A stretch of 64,000 bases of DNA from Corynebacterium crudilactis (GCF_001643015.1 NZ_CP015622.1:2431358-2495357), one strand, 5' to 3'; shown: positions 35,394 to 49,267, counted from the stretch's first letter. The notes: generated from the letters alone by a model not told the origin. Program-made: numbers and translations.

Positions 35394-35406
35394 GCTTTTC
35401 GACGCC
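35394..35406 (+). repeat. Dispersed 13-mer GCTTTTCGACGCC, copy 4
   Basis: This is an exact copy, preceded by ATGCCTAAAAGATTTTT, which is the longest extension of the motif in the window. Confidence 0.6.
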
Positions 35407-35538
35407 CCTCTCCTGCTGCCCTTCGCCCAATACATTTATCAGCGCAGTCGATTGTGGTTGGTTTTCACCAAACCATCAGCTCAGGGCTTCTTTGGTATCC
35501 CGCAGTCTGTTCTGCCCTGTGACTCTTTCATAAAACTC

Positions 35539-35579
35539 AAAACTCCCTTGTTGCTTCAGACCAAGCAACAACGGAGTTT
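35539..35579 (-). terminator. Terminator of the GPH/MFS transporter gene
   Basis: AAACTCC and TTGTTGCTT blocks pair with AAGCAACAA and GGAGTTT with a small asymmetry. T-rich sequence follows on the minus strand. Confidence 0.8.
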
Positions 35580-35607
35580 CGTCAGATGACGTTATATGAC
35601 TAAAGGG

Positions 35608-37059
35608 TTAGAGCTCTACAGCTTCGCGTCGAGAAGCAAGAATTGCCACATTTTCCTCAACCATCTTCTTCTTTAGTGGATAAAGGAAAAACAGTGACAA
35701 GGACACGAGGATCAGACCAACACCTGGAATGACATTCGCCAGGAAGTACACGCCATTGACGGCACTTTCAGACTGCGGGAGCCCCTGCGATGCAATAGCA
35801 GAATCAAATCCAACCCAGGCGAGAGACGCACCGATCAAGAAACCAGCAATCGCCTGGCCGAGCTTACGAGCCCATGAGTAGACCGCATAAACAGTTCCAT
35901 CATCACGGTGTCCGGTACGAACTTCCTGATAGTCAATGACATCAGTAATAAAAGCCCAGACAAGGAAGTTGAACACGTTGACACAGAACATTGCGACAGC
36001 GTAGAAACCAATCCACACCGCTGCGCTTTCAATCTTCAAGAAATATGCCGCCAAGAAGATAAGGCCACCAAGGAAAGTAACAGTAATACCAACTTCAGCT
36101 TTACCGAACTTCTTCGCCAACCATGGGGACAAAACAATCAAGACCAGCGATGGCACCAAAGCAAGGAATGAAGCTGGAGATTGGAGGCGACCATCCCGGA
36201 AGTACTCCAAGAAGAGATAACCAAGCATGCCACCGACATACATGAAAGCAAGCAGCAAAATCAGAGCGGCAACAATCAAAGCCAACAGTGCACGGTTACT
36301 CAACACAGTACCAAGCATCTTGCCAAGTCCAACCCTCTCCTTTGGCGCATCTGCATTCTCAACAACGCGCTCTTCCACAAGAAGGTACAGACCTGCATAG
36401 CAAAAGACTGCCAAGATAGAGCACACTACTGCAGACCACATCATACGATCGCCGGAAATGATAGAGACTCCAGCTTCGTTGGTGACATAAACAATAAGCG
36501 GCAAAGCAGTGGAGATAACGATGTTCGCCAGGTTAGCTCCAGTGGAACGCCATGCAGAGAGATGCGAACGGTCATCAGGATTGGTGGAGATAACTGAAGC
36601 CATTGAGCCGTAAGGAATATTAATGGCGCTGTAGCAAAATGAACCCCAGAGGAAATATGTAGCAGTCATCCAGACGACCTTGGCTGTGTAAGACTCAAAG
36701 TCAGCAACAAATGACATGTACATCAGCGCAGATGCAATCGCTACAGGAATCGCGATCCACTTAACCCAACGCTTGAATTTAAAACCAGCCTTAGCGTTAG
36801 GGAAACGGTCCACGATAATACCCATGATCACATCAGTGAAGGCATCGAAAATTCGCGCAACAAGCAAAAGCGTACCTACGTGGCCAGGGTGAATGCCGAC
36901 AACATTGGTATAGAACAACATGAAGAAAGTGGACTGAAGAATAAAGGTGAAGTCGTTTCCGAAATCACCAAACATATATCCAAGCTTGTCACGAAAGCCG
37001 AATGGACGAACATCACGTTCGATGGTCTTAGCCGCCGAAGCACCAATTGTGTTGGTCAT
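35608..37059 (-). CDS. GPH-type sugar:cation symporter (MFS)
   Basis: The 483-residue protein has about twelve membrane helices and the glycoside-pentoside-hexuronide family pattern, with GYMFGDFGNDF in helix 1, FDAFTDVIMGIIVDRF after helix 2, and the later FITDVIDYQE segment. Such carriers import disaccharides, glycosides or uronic acids with a cation. The start is the ATG at 37059 with GGAG 7 bases upstream; the 28 codons before it are not needed. It faces the four-gene operon and probably brings in its substrate. Confidence 0.85.
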   Translation of the reverse strand: MTNTIGASAAKTIERDVRPFGFRDKLGYMFGDFGNDFTFILQSTFFMLFYTNVVGIHPGHVGTLLLVARIFDAFTDVIMGIIVDRFPNAKAGFKFKRWVKWIAIPVAIASALMYMSFVADFESYTAKVVWMTATYFLWGSFCYSAINIPYGSMASVISTNPDDRSHLSAWRSTGANLANIVISTALPLIVYVTNEAGVSIISGDRMMWSAVVCSILAVFCYAGLYLLVEERVVENADAPKERVGLGKMLGTVLSNRALLALIVAALILLLAFMYVGGMLGYLFLEYFRDGRLQSPASFLALVPSLVLIVLSPWLAKKFGKAEVGITVTFLGGLIFLAAYFLKIESAAVWIGFYAVAMFCVNVFNFLVWAFITDVIDYQEVRTGHRDDGTVYAVYSWARKLGQAIAGFLIGASLAWVGFDSAIASQGLPQSESAVNGVYFLANVIPGVGLILVSLSLFFLYPLKKKMVEENVAILASRREAVEL

Positions 37060-37096
37060 GAGTGTCTCCAATTTGAGCAGAAACTGAACAGGTTGC

Positions 37097-37113
37097 GTTG
37101 AAATGAATTCAAC
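37097..37113 (-). promoter_or_regulatory. Candidate operator in the transporter leader
   Basis: GTTGAA and TTCAAC arms spaced by 5 bases form a palindrome 38 bases before the start codon. No regulator gene is in the island. Confidence 0.3.
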
Positions 37114-37429
37114 CACGCATTGGTGATACATACTATCAATCACATGCCAATGTTAACTAGCCCACATCATGGTGGGGTAGTGAGTTGTTCAATGATTTAA
37201 GGTTGCAATGAAGATCTCATTCTCTAGGGCTAATGTGTAGATATTCTCCAGCCACGACACCTGCACAGATAACCTGGACATTATCCCTATATTCACACAC
37301 TTCACAGAACTACTAAGTAGCTGTCAGTAAAATATGGGGGTAAGGAATCTATTGCTTTCCACGACCTGGATCACTGTAAAAATTGGGTTGTAAGACAACT
37401 GTTTGACGTCGATTCAGCCACAAAATAGA

Positions 37430-37442
37430 GCTTCTCGACGCC
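37430..37442 (+). repeat. Dispersed 13-mer, copy 5 (one mismatch)
   Basis: GCTTCTCGACGCC has one mismatch to the family core and is preceded by an A-rich stretch. Confidence 0.45.
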
Positions 37443-37546
37443 CGGCTTCTCCAATCAGTGATTTCACCGCCGTTGCCGGCTAGCAGGCCACGCTGGGCTT
37501 GCTCATCAATACCTACACAGTTCGCATAACCTACTAAGCGCAAAAA

Positions 37547-37607
37547 AAGAGGAGTGTAGCTAGTTGACCCCACATAATTTGTGGGGTCAACTAGCTACAC
37601 TCCTCTT
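37547..37607 (-). terminator. 61-bp palindrome downstream of rRNA operon B
   Basis: The arms are about 28 bp and perfect (AAGAGGAGTGTAGCTAGTTG... with its complement) around a 5-base centre. It is the third hairpin after the operon B terminator and is far longer than a usual terminator. Confidence 0.75.
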
Positions 37608-37623
37608 AGAATTTCTACACACC

Positions 37624-37660
37624 AGACAGCTCCTGGCAGCTGAGCTACAAGGAGCTGTCT
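37624..37660 (-). terminator. Hairpin downstream of rRNA operon B (middle)
   Basis: AGACAGCTCCT pairs with AGGAGCTGTCT across a 15-base loop. Confidence 0.6.
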
Positions 37661-37682
37661 GTGCTATCCCCTAGAAATAAAA

Positions 37683-37729
37683 AAGCGAGTGGGAGCACCA
37701 CCCGTTACAGGTGATACCCCCACTCGCTT
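37683..37729 (-). terminator. Second terminator of rRNA operon B
   Basis: AAGCGAGTGGG pairs with CCCACTCGCTT with further pairing inside. T-rich sequence (TTTTTTATT) follows on the minus strand. Confidence 0.8.
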
Positions 37730-37752
37730 ACCCATAGATAACAACAAAGAAA

Positions 37753-37786
37753 AGATCCTCACTAACCCATAGGTTAGTGAGGATCT
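37753..37786 (-). terminator. First terminator of rRNA operon B
   Basis: This is the same hairpin as in operon A, directly after 5S. Confidence 0.9.
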
Positions 37787-37806
37787 CTCCTATCTTTTTA
37801 AGTTTT

Positions 37807-37925
37807 AGGTCGGCGGTAACCTACTCTCCCACACCCTCCCGAGTGCAGTACCATCAGCGTAACCAGGCTTAGCTTCCGGGTTCGAAATGGGACCGGGCGT
37901 TTCCCTGCTACTATCACCACCGACA
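37807..37925 (-). rRNA. rrf: 5S rRNA, operon B
   Basis: Same sequence as in operon A; ends estimated. Confidence 0.95.
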
Positions 37926-38046
37926 CACCTTGTGTCACACCAAACACCAACCAATAAGGTTGGTTGTGTTGTGTCAGATACTGCATAATGGACGCGAGCT
38001 TATATTCATTTGCTCTTTGTTACGTTGCGTTACACCACACACTAAT

Positions 38047-43059
<5,013 letters not shown>

Positions 43060-43394
43060 AATGAAAAACATTTTTAGGCCGTGAAAAGCCCAAACCTGAC
43101 AAAAAACAACAACAACCACCCACACACAGTGCGACTAGTTGTAGCTGACATTTCATCAAAAAATTAATGATTACCCACACCCACAACGTGGGCATGGAAG
43201 ATATATGGGCCTCTTCCCTTGACGGGGAACAAGAAGACCCACAAAAAATAATCATGCCAACAAAATTTACACACCCACCACCGAAATGATGACTATGCTT
43301 TATTTACAGTGATGGATACAATTGGCAATCCACCACCCGGCATGACCCACAACCAAAAACACTGTTTCCGGTTGTAGTGACAAATAAAATAAAT

Positions 43395-43421
43395 GGCACA
43401 CTATTGAGTTCTCAAACAACA
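43395..43421 (-). promoter_or_regulatory. boxA-like leader element of rRNA operon B
   Basis: Same element as at 30923-30949. Confidence 0.55.
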
Positions 43422-43638
43422 TACGCACACCCCAAGTGCATAACCTCTGTTTAGGAGTTCATGTCTTGTTGGCAGCTTGATCGACTTTACCCTCATCGTT
43501 AACCAGAAAGCAACTTGCGTTACATCCTCGAAAACTTTTCAGAAGTCTTTCAACACTCGTTCACCCGAAGCTCTAAAGCCCGGCCCGTTGCGCTGACTCG
43601 AATAAATCTACACAGCACCTTCAACAAGCACAAACCCC

Positions 43639-43668
43639 CAGTTCAACGACTGTTTCACTGGGGGCAGG
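43639..43668 (-). terminator. Terminator between murA and rRNA operon B
   Basis: CCCCCAGT pairs with ACTGGGGG. A short TTTG tail follows on the minus strand. It is moderate, so some murA transcription could run into the rRNA leader. Confidence 0.65.
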
Positions 43669-43686
43669 CTGGTTAATATTTAAAAT

Positions 43687-44943
43687 TTAAGAAGAAACTC
43701 TTTCAATGGTGGCACCAAGCTTCTGTAGGTTTTCCACGAAATTGGGGTATCCGCGATCAATATGGAAGACGTCATGCACTTCAGTAACTCCATCAGCACA
43801 CAGTGCAGCAAGCACCAGCCCAGCTCCTGCACGAATATCTGAAGACCACACCGATGTAGAAGAGAGTTGTTCAATTCCTCGAATCACAACATGGTGTCCA
43901 TCTACATTGGCATCCGCCCCAAGACGAAGCATTTCATCAACAAAGCGGAATCGGGATTCAAAAACATTCTCTGTAATAACAGAGGTGCCGTTTGCTACTG
44001 CGTTGATCCCAATAGCCATTGGCTGCAAGTCAGTAGGAAAGCCTGGGAAAGGCAGAGTTTGGTAATCCGTTGCCTCAGGTTGCTTATCCATCTGTACGCG
44101 GAAGCCGTTTTCATAGGACTCCACTTTCGCTCCAGCAATCTTGAGCTTTTCAAGTGGAAGGTGCAGGTACTTTGGCGCAATTCCGCCGACAGTAATATCT
44201 CCGCCAGTCATGGCTGCTGCGTAGGCCCAGGTTCCTGCAACAATGCGGTCACCAATTACTTCATGGGAAGTCGGAGTGAGCTTTTCCACTCCATCGATGG
44301 TGATCGTTGGGCTACCTTCGCCTTCGATTTTCGCACCCATGGAACGCAGCATGCGGCAAAGATCCACAATTTCAGGTTCGCGAGCAGCATTATCTAAGAC
44401 AGTGCGCCCCTCTGCCATTACTGAAGCAGTAAGGATATTTTCGGTTGCACCAACAGATGGGAAGTCTAGGGTGATATTCGCGCCGATGAGATGGTCAGCT
44501 TCAGCAACAACGGCTCCGTGGGAAATTCGAGTGGTAGCGCCGAGCTTCTCCAGACCACTTTGATGCATATCCAATGGACGGGAACCAATGGCATCTCCAC
44601 CAGGCAAAGAAACCACTGCTCTGCCACAACGTGCAGTCAGAGGACCCAAAACACACACAGATGCACGGAATTGGGTGACAGCTGGGAAGTCCGCATTAGA
44701 ACTGAGTTCTGCTGGGGTGTTAATGATGACAGTTGGACCGTCAATCGTTACTTCGCAGCCAAGACCCACCAGAACATCACGCATAAGCGGGACATCGAGA
44801 ATTTCGGGGCAGTTGGTCAGCGTTGTTGTGCCCTCAACGAGAAGTGCTGCTGCCATCAGCTTCAATACGCTATTTTTTGCTCCATCGACTTTTACAGCGC
44901 CCTGTAGTCGAGCTCCACCAGTGACTAAAAACTTGTCTTTCAC
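43687..44943 (-). CDS. murA: UDP-N-acetylglucosamine 1-carboxyvinyltransferase MurA (Cys-to-Asp type)
   Basis: MurA transfers enolpyruvate from PEP to UDP-GlcNAc, the first committed step of peptidoglycan synthesis. The 418-residue form starting at [10 protein letters not shown] has the KNSVLKL substrate lysine segment near 24 and repeated EPSP-synthase-like folds. The active-site loop reads [11 protein letters not shown]: the usual catalytic cysteine is Asp at residue 117, as in M. tuberculosis MurA, which is not alkylated by fosfomycin. GTG at 44943 is chosen because it gives the family length and numbering; a GTG 9 codons earlier is also open. It is upstream of rRNA operon B on the same strand. 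Confidence 0.95.
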   Translation of the reverse strand: MKDKFLVTGGARLQGAVKVDGAKNSVLKLMAAALLVEGTTTLTNCPEILDVPLMRDVLVGLGCEVTIDGPTVIINTPAELSSNADFPAVTQFRASVCVLGPLTARCGRAVVSLPGGDAIGSRPLDMHQSGLEKLGATTRISHGAVVAEADHLIGANITLDFPSVGATENILTASVMAEGRTVLDNAAREPEIVDLCRMLRSMGAKIEGEGSPTITIDGVEKLTPTSHEVIGDRIVAGTWAYAAAMTGGDITVGGIAPKYLHLPLEKLKIAGAKVESYENGFRVQMDKQPEATDYQTLPFPGFPTDLQPMAIGINAVANGTSVITENVFESRFRFVDEMLRLGADANVDGHHVVIRGIEQLSSTSVWSSDIRAGAGLVLAALCADGVTEVHDVFHIDRGYPNFVENLQKLGATIERVSS

Positions 44944-45003
44944 GTGCCCCACCTTAACCGTGTTCACCACCTCGGTGCGTAACGAGCGCTAAAGTCTGTG
45001 GTT

Positions 45004-45576
45004 ATGGCCGTTCATTTAACAAAGATCTACACGCGAACCGGGGACGATGGGACCACCGGACTCTCTAATTTTGAGCGCGTTTCAAAAGATGATCCCCGAT
45101 TGATTGCTTATGCAGATTCAGATGAAGCGAATTGCGCTCTGGGTCAGGTGCTAGCCTTGGGCAATCCAAGTGAAGATATGGCAACAGTGTTGCGCTCAAT
45201 TCAAAATGATCTTTTTGATGTCGGTGCTGATCTAGCCACACCGATCGAAGAAAACCCAAAATATCCCCCACTTCGCGTTTTGCCGGAGTACATCGAACGA
45301 CTGGAAAAGGAATGCGATAGATGGAACGAGGATGTACCAGCACTGGACTCCTTCATCCTGCCGGGCGGAGCTCCCGCAGCAGCACTGTTACATACCGCGA
45401 GAGTGGTCACCAGGCGCGCGGAGCGCGCAGCGTGGGTGGCGGTCCGAGAATTTCCGAACACCACCTCTACGTTGCCGGCTCAGTACTTAAATCGACTTAG
45501 TGATCTGCTCTTTATCCTTTCACGCGTCGCCAATAATGGCGATGATGTGAAATGGGTTCCTGGCGGTCAGCGATAA
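45004..45576 (+). CDS. PduO-type cob(I)alamin adenosyltransferase
   Basis: The 190-residue protein transfers adenosyl from ATP to cob(I)alamin, giving adenosylcobalamin. The N-terminal ATP-binding motif TKIYTRTGDDGTTGL is typical, as are the RRAERAAW arginine helix and the YLNRLSDLLFILSR segment. The start at MAVHLTK is the family start; two codons earlier is a GTG. It is divergent from murA and convergent with ramA, with a shared terminator. Confidence 0.92.
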   Translation: MAVHLTKIYTRTGDDGTTGLSNFERVSKDDPRLIAYADSDEANCALGQVLALGNPSEDMATVLRSIQNDLFDVGADLATPIEENPKYPPLRVLPEYIERLEKECDRWNEDVPALDSFILPGGAPAAALLHTARVVTRRAERAAWVAVREFPNTTSTLPAQYLNRLSDLLFILSRVANNGDDVKWVPGGQR

Positions 45577-45580
45577 AAAC

Positions 45581-45614
45581 CACCCTGCACCGAAATGTTT
45601 CGGTGCAGGGTGGC
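45581..45614. terminator. Bidirectional terminator between the adenosyltransferase gene and ramA
   Basis: CCACCCTGCACCGAAA pairs with TTTCGGTGCAGGGTGG around a 2-base loop. An A-run lies on its left, so it works best for ramA. Confidence 0.88.
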
Positions 45615-45624
45615 GTCGATAAGC
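45612..45624 (-). repeat. Dispersed 13-mer, copy 6 (one mismatch)
   Basis: GCTTATCGACGCC on the minus strand lies 8 bases after the ramA stop codon, preceded by AAAAATTAAT. Confidence 0.45.
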
Positions 45625-45632
45625 ATTAATTT

Positions 45633-46478
45633 TTAAGGCAAAGCGCCGATGCGGCGTGCGGCATTGACTGCCTCGTAGCGCGTGTGGGCGCCGAGCTTAC
45701 GCATGACTGAGCGCAGGTAACTCTTCACGGTTTCTGCTCCGATGCCCATTTCTTCAGCAGCTTCGACATTGGTATGTCCGAGTGCAACACAAGCCAAAAC
45801 ATCAAGCTCGCGTGCGGACAGCTTCGTCGTCTGCTTGATGCGGACTGGAGTGACCATCTGATCGCACAGTTCTTCCAAATCGCGACGAAGCTCTTCATCA
45901 GTGACGCGGTTGGCCAGCATCCGAAGCTTAGAGTGAGTTGAGCGAACCTGCTCCCACTCCGCGCCATTCATCACGCGGTTTGCTTTCAAGGAACCGCGTC
46001 CATCTGGAACGCCATTACGACGAAGCGCAGAGTTGATCGCAAGGTTTTGCTCCAACGTGCGAGCGGTCATGGTGACTTCTTCAATCACGGTGTCACCAAG
46101 GCGTACTGCAGAGTGCACGCCAACATATAAAACGCCACGAATTTCGCGATGCACGATAACCGGAACGGCCACAATAGAATGCAGCCCCTCATCCTGGATC
46201 GCAGTATCCTTTTCATGCGAAATAACATTTGCCCTGGTGTAATCACTAACACCAACCGGGCGGCGCGTTGCCACAACACGTCCACCTACGCCGACGCCAG
46301 GCTCAATAATCAGATTTTGAAGAGCCGGGGTACGCAAACCAACCCACTGAGTTATTTGCAGACGATTGTCCTGCAAGACAGTGGCGAACATGGTGACTGG
46401 GATGCCTGTTGCGGTTTTCAGCGATGTCAGCGCCGAACGAATAGCATCTTCGTCATCTTTAATCCGCTGAGTATCCAC
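45633..46478 (-). CDS. ramA: LuxR-type transcriptional regulator RamA (acetate and central metabolism)
   Basis: RamA is the activator of acetate-utilisation genes (pta-ack, aceA, aceB) and many central carbon genes in C. glutamicum, and it regulates its own gene. The protein of about 281 residues has an N-terminal GAF-like domain (GVGVGGRVVATRRPVGVSD, then VPVIVHREIRGVLYVG) and a C-terminal LuxR helix-turn-helix (LSARELDVLACVALG, then GIGAETVKSYL). The start is placed at the GTG of VDTQRIKD, with GGAGGAAA upstream. Its long upstream region carries many CCCC/GGGG boxes that fit RamA sites. Confidence 0.93.
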   Translation of the reverse strand: MDTQRIKDDEDAIRSALTSLKTATGIPVTMFATVLQDNRLQITQWVGLRTPALQNLIIEPGVGVGGRVVATRRPVGVSDYTRANVISHEKDTAIQDEGLHSIVAVPVIVHREIRGVLYVGVHSAVRLGDTVIEEVTMTARTLEQNLAINSALRRNGVPDGRGSLKANRVMNGAEWEQVRSTHSKLRMLANRVTDEELRRDLEELCDQMVTPVRIKQTTKLSARELDVLACVALGHTNVEAAEEMGIGAETVKSYLRSVMRKLGAHTRYEAVNAARRIGALP

Positions 46479-47146
46479 CTTCAGATTTCCTCCTGCTTTA
46501 CACCCGTGCTGGTACACCCATTGAGTGCTTCACGAGTAACAATCATTCGACAAGGGTACAGTGTACCTCCCCTTTGGGGGTGATCATAGTTGAGTCAAAT
46601 CGCCATTATGTTGACAACTATGCCTACTTACTTTGCTTTTCGGGGGTATTCAAATAAGTTCCCCACCCCTCATACCGCACCCCCGAGACTTCAACCACCC
46701 CCAATGAGGTACTTAATCTGCAGTTCACAATGGTTTTGCAGAAAATCTCAAATCCCTGCCCGGTTAGCCCCTCCTCAACACACCCGCCACCCCCATCTGT
46801 GGTGGGGGGATATCTTAAGTTTGCTGAAATAAGTGTCATAGAACACTAATTTACCTACGGAAAAGGTGAAATTATTGGGCGCAACTGCCAAATCTTTAAG
46901 ATTTTTCCACCAGGTCATACATTTAAAAAGATGCTTTTCGACGCCTCCCCACACAGGCCACCCTTCCGGGAAAAATATTCATTCCGCACAAATGCCCTCA
47001 CCTGCAAAAACTGCCTGTCTACAAAAAATGAACAGCACTGTCTATTTTTTGAGTTGCTTTTTGTGTAGACTCATCTCACAGGGGCTACTTTTTCAAAATG
47101 GCAGTCCAACTAAATTTAAAATAATCATTGATTGGAGCACTCCCCC
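46479..47146. promoter_or_regulatory. ramA / cysK divergent region
   Basis: About 670 bases contain no accepted gene. The part near ramA has several RamA-like C- or G-runs: CCCCTTTGGGGG at about 46569-46580, then TCGGGGGTA, CCCCACCCC, ACCCCCGA and ACCCCCAA to about 46705. The part near cysK has three GTCTA/TAGAC half sites (about 47027, 47040 and 47068), which fit McbR-type regulation of sulfur genes. An exact dispersed 13-mer lies at 46933. These regulator assignments are inference. Confidence 0.45.
46933..46945 (+). repeat. Dispersed 13-mer GCTTTTCGACGCC, copy 7
   Basis: This is an exact copy, preceded by TTTAAAAAGAT, about 200 bases upstream of cysK. Confidence 0.6.
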
Positions 47147-48082
47147 ATGGGCAACGTGTACAAGAACATCACCGAAACAATCGGCCGCACCCCACTGGTA
47201 AAGCTGAACAAGCTCACCGAAGGCCTTGACGCAACCATCTTGGTTAAACTTGAGTCCTTCAACCCAGCAAACTCCGTCAAGGACCGCATCGGCCTTGCCA
47301 TCATTGAAGCTGCAGAGCAGTCCGGTGAACTAAAGCCAGGCGGCACCATCGTTGAGGCAACTTCCGGCAACACCGGTATTGCATTGGCAATGGTTGGCGC
47401 TGCCCGCGGCTATAACGTTGTTCTCACCATGCCTGAGACCATGTCAAACGAGCGTCGCGTTCTCCTCCGTGCCTACGGTGCAGAAATCGTCCTCACCCCA
47501 GGCGCTGCAGGAATGCAGGGAGCTAAGGATAAGGCTGACGAAATCGTCGCAGAGCGCGGAAACGCTATCCTGGCTCGTCAGTTTGAAAACGAAGCAAACC
47601 CAAAGATCCACCGTGAAACCACCGCGAAGGAAATCCTCGAAGACACCGACGGCAACGTTGACATTTTCGTTGCTGGCTTCGGCACCGGCGGCACCGTCAC
47701 CGGCGTTGGCCAGGTCCTCAAGGAGAACAACGCAGACGTTCAGATTTACACCGTCGAGCCAGAGGCTTCCCCACTGCTTACCGCAGGCAAGGCTGGCCCA
47801 CACAAGATTCAGGGCATCGGCGCTAACTTCATCCCTGAGGTTCTAGACCGCAAGGTTCTCGATGACGTGCTGACCATCTCCAACGAAGATGCAATCGCAT
47901 ACTCCCGCAAGCTCGCTACTGACGAAGGCATCCTGGGCGGCATCTCCACCGGTGCAAACATCAAGGCTGCCCTTGATCTTGCTGCAAAGCCAGAGAACGC
48001 TGGCAAGACCATCGTTACTGTTGTCACCGACTTCGGCGAGCGCTACGTCTCCACCGTTCTTTACGAAGATATCCGCGACTAA
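47147..48082 (+). CDS. cysK: Cysteine synthase (O-acetylserine sulfhydrylase) CysK
   Basis: CysK makes L-cysteine from O-acetylserine and sulfide using pyridoxal phosphate. The 311-residue protein has the lysine that binds PLP in NSVKDRIG, the phosphate/substrate loop [12 protein letters not shown], and the glycine loop [10 protein letters not shown]. The start at MGNVYKN has GGAG about 10 bases upstream; codon use is strongly biased, as for a highly expressed gene. It is followed by cysE in the same direction, with a terminator in between. Confidence 0.97.
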   Translation: MGNVYKNITETIGRTPLVKLNKLTEGLDATILVKLESFNPANSVKDRIGLAIIEAAEQSGELKPGGTIVEATSGNTGIALAMVGAARGYNVVLTMPETMSNERRVLLRAYGAEIVLTPGAAGMQGAKDKADEIVAERGNAILARQFENEANPKIHRETTAKEILEDTDGNVDIFVAGFGTGGTVTGVGQVLKENNADVQIYTVEPEASPLLTAGKAGPHKIQGIGANFIPEVLDRKVLDDVLTISNEDAIAYSRKLATDEGILGGISTGANIKAALDLAAKPENAGKTIVTVVTDFGERYVSTVLYEDIRD

Positions 48083-48095
48083 TTCCTCGCCCCCA

Positions 48096-48123
48096 AACAC
48101 CCAAGCTTCCCCGCTTGGGTGTT
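48096..48123 (+). terminator. Terminator of cysK
   Basis: AACACCCAAGC pairs with GCTTGGGTGTT, followed by TTTCAT. Confidence 0.88.
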
Positions 48124-48202
48124 TTTCATATGCACTAATCATGTGAATATTTCTCTGCCGAGTTTCCACTCGCTCAATAGACACGCTGTTAGACTTGCCT
48201 GC

Positions 48203-48769
48203 ATGCTCTCGACTCTGAAAATGATCCGCGAAGATCTCGCAAACGCCCGTGAACACGATCCAGCGGCCCGAGGCGATTTAGAAAACGCCGTAGTTTATTC
48301 CGGCCTCCACGCCATTTGGGCGCACCGAGTCGCACACAGCTGGTGGAAATCAGGATTCCGCGGCCCTGCTCGTGTTTTAGCCCAATTCACTCGCTTTCTT
48401 ACTGGCATTGAAATCCACCCTGGAGCAACCATCGGCAGACGTTTTTTCATTGATCACGGCATGGGCATCGTTATTGGCGAAACCGCAGAAATCGGCGAAG
48501 GAGTCATGCTCTACCACGGTGTTACTCTCGGTGGTCAGGTTCTGACCCAAACAAAGCGTCACCCAACGCTGTGCGACAACGTTACTGTCGGCGCCGGCGC
48601 AAAAATTTTAGGACCTATCACCATCGGAGAAGGCTCCGCCATTGGCGCCAATGCAGTTGTTACCAAAGATGTTCCATCTGAACACATTGCTGTCGGTATT
48701 CCTGCTGTAGCAAGGCCTCGCGGCAAATCTGAAAAGATTAAGCTCGTTGATCCCGATTACTACATCTAG
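48203..48769 (+). CDS. cysE: Serine O-acetyltransferase CysE
   Basis: CysE acetylates serine with acetyl-CoA, giving the substrate of CysK. The 188-residue protein has an N-terminal helical part and a left-handed beta-helix with the family blocks [18 protein letters not shown] (positions about 71-88) and GVTLGG, which include the catalytic His. The N-terminal domain is short, as in many Gram-positive CysE. The start is set at MLSTLKMI; the 28 upstream codons are non-coding. It acts with CysK in cysteine synthesis. Confidence 0.95.
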   Translation: MLSTLKMIREDLANAREHDPAARGDLENAVVYSGLHAIWAHRVAHSWWKSGFRGPARVLAQFTRFLTGIEIHPGATIGRRFFIDHGMGIVIGETAEIGEGVMLYHGVTLGGQVLTQTKRHPTLCDNVTVGAGAKILGPITIGEGSAIGANAVVTKDVPSEHIAVGIPAVARPRGKSEKIKLVDPDYYI

Positions 48770-48785
48770 AAGATCTTAGAAATAA

Positions 48786-48820
48786 ATCACACTGCCAACG
48801 ACAAGCTTTGGCAGTGTGAT
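48786..48820 (+). terminator. Terminator of cysE
   Basis: ATCACACTGCCA pairs with TGGCAGTGTGAT, followed by TTTATTTT. Confidence 0.9.
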
Positions 48821-48846
48821 TTTATTTTCCCCAAATGCCACGGGGA

Positions 48847-48859
48847 GATGTCGAAAAGC
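48847..48859 (-). repeat. Dispersed 13-mer, copy 8 (two mismatches)
   Basis: GCTTTTCGACATC on the minus strand begins at the stop codon of the small acetyltransferase gene, preceded by CTAAAAAATTA. Confidence 0.4.
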
Positions 48860-49149
48860 TAATTTTTTAGATCTTTGTACTCAGGGTTTTTCTGGATAAA
48901 ACCAGCAACCGCAGAACACGCATCATGGATGCGAATGCCGGACTCCCTGGCGTCATCCAAGGCAAACTTAATCAGTGGAGCCGACAAACCCTGTCCGCGA
49001 AATTCAGGCTTAATGACAGTGTGGTTAAAATTGCGGATATCCGATCCGTCTAAATAACTGGCGAAACCCGCCGGGGTGCCATCAACACTAATAACAAAAC
49101 GCTTCTGCCCCGCATTGTGGGTGACCTCGATGTTCGTGTTCTCACTCAT
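48859..49149 (-). CDS. Small GNAT-family N-acetyltransferase-like protein (YjdJ type)
   Basis: The 96-residue protein matches the short GNAT group that consists almost only of the acetyl-CoA-binding core. The pyrophosphate loop is in EFRGQGLSAPL, and the SYLDGSDIRNFNHT segment forms the preceding strands. Members have no settled substrate. It stands alone between cysE and tRNA-Phe. Confidence 0.8.
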   Translation of the reverse strand: MSENTNIEVTHNAGQKRFVISVDGTPAGFASYLDGSDIRNFNHTVIKPEFRGQGLSAPLIKFALDDARESGIRIHDACSAVAGFIQKNPEYKDLKN

Positions 49150-49226
49150 GAGTATTCTCCTCGGTATCTCTCATCCCAATTAAAGCAACCGGGACTACTC
49201 TTCCTTTATACCTTTTGAACACAAAG

Positions 49227-49264
49227 ACACCCCGTTTTATTTCTTAGGAAATAAAACGGGGTGT
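49227..49264 (-). terminator. Terminator of the tRNA-Asp/tRNA-Phe group
   Basis: ACACCCCGTTTTATTTC and its complement form a 17-bp stem with loop TTAG. It is downstream of tRNA-Phe on the minus strand. Confidence 0.85.
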
Positions 49265-49267
49265 AGA

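Larger units (their letters stand above)
37060..37546. promoter_or_regulatory. Transporter upstream region
   Basis: This holds the promoter of the transporter on the minus strand. The inverted repeat GTTGAA-N5-TTCAAC lies at 37097-37113 inside the leader and is a candidate operator. A 74-codon frame at 37349-37573 is not accepted. One near-copy of the dispersed 13-mer lies at 37430-37442. Confidence 0.4.

Noticed and set aside
37349..37573. 74-codon minus-strand frame (…GNGGEITDW…NRRQTVVLQPNF…)
   Set aside because: Looks protein-like in part and might be a remnant, but it runs through the hairpin and the 13-mer and no family is recognised.
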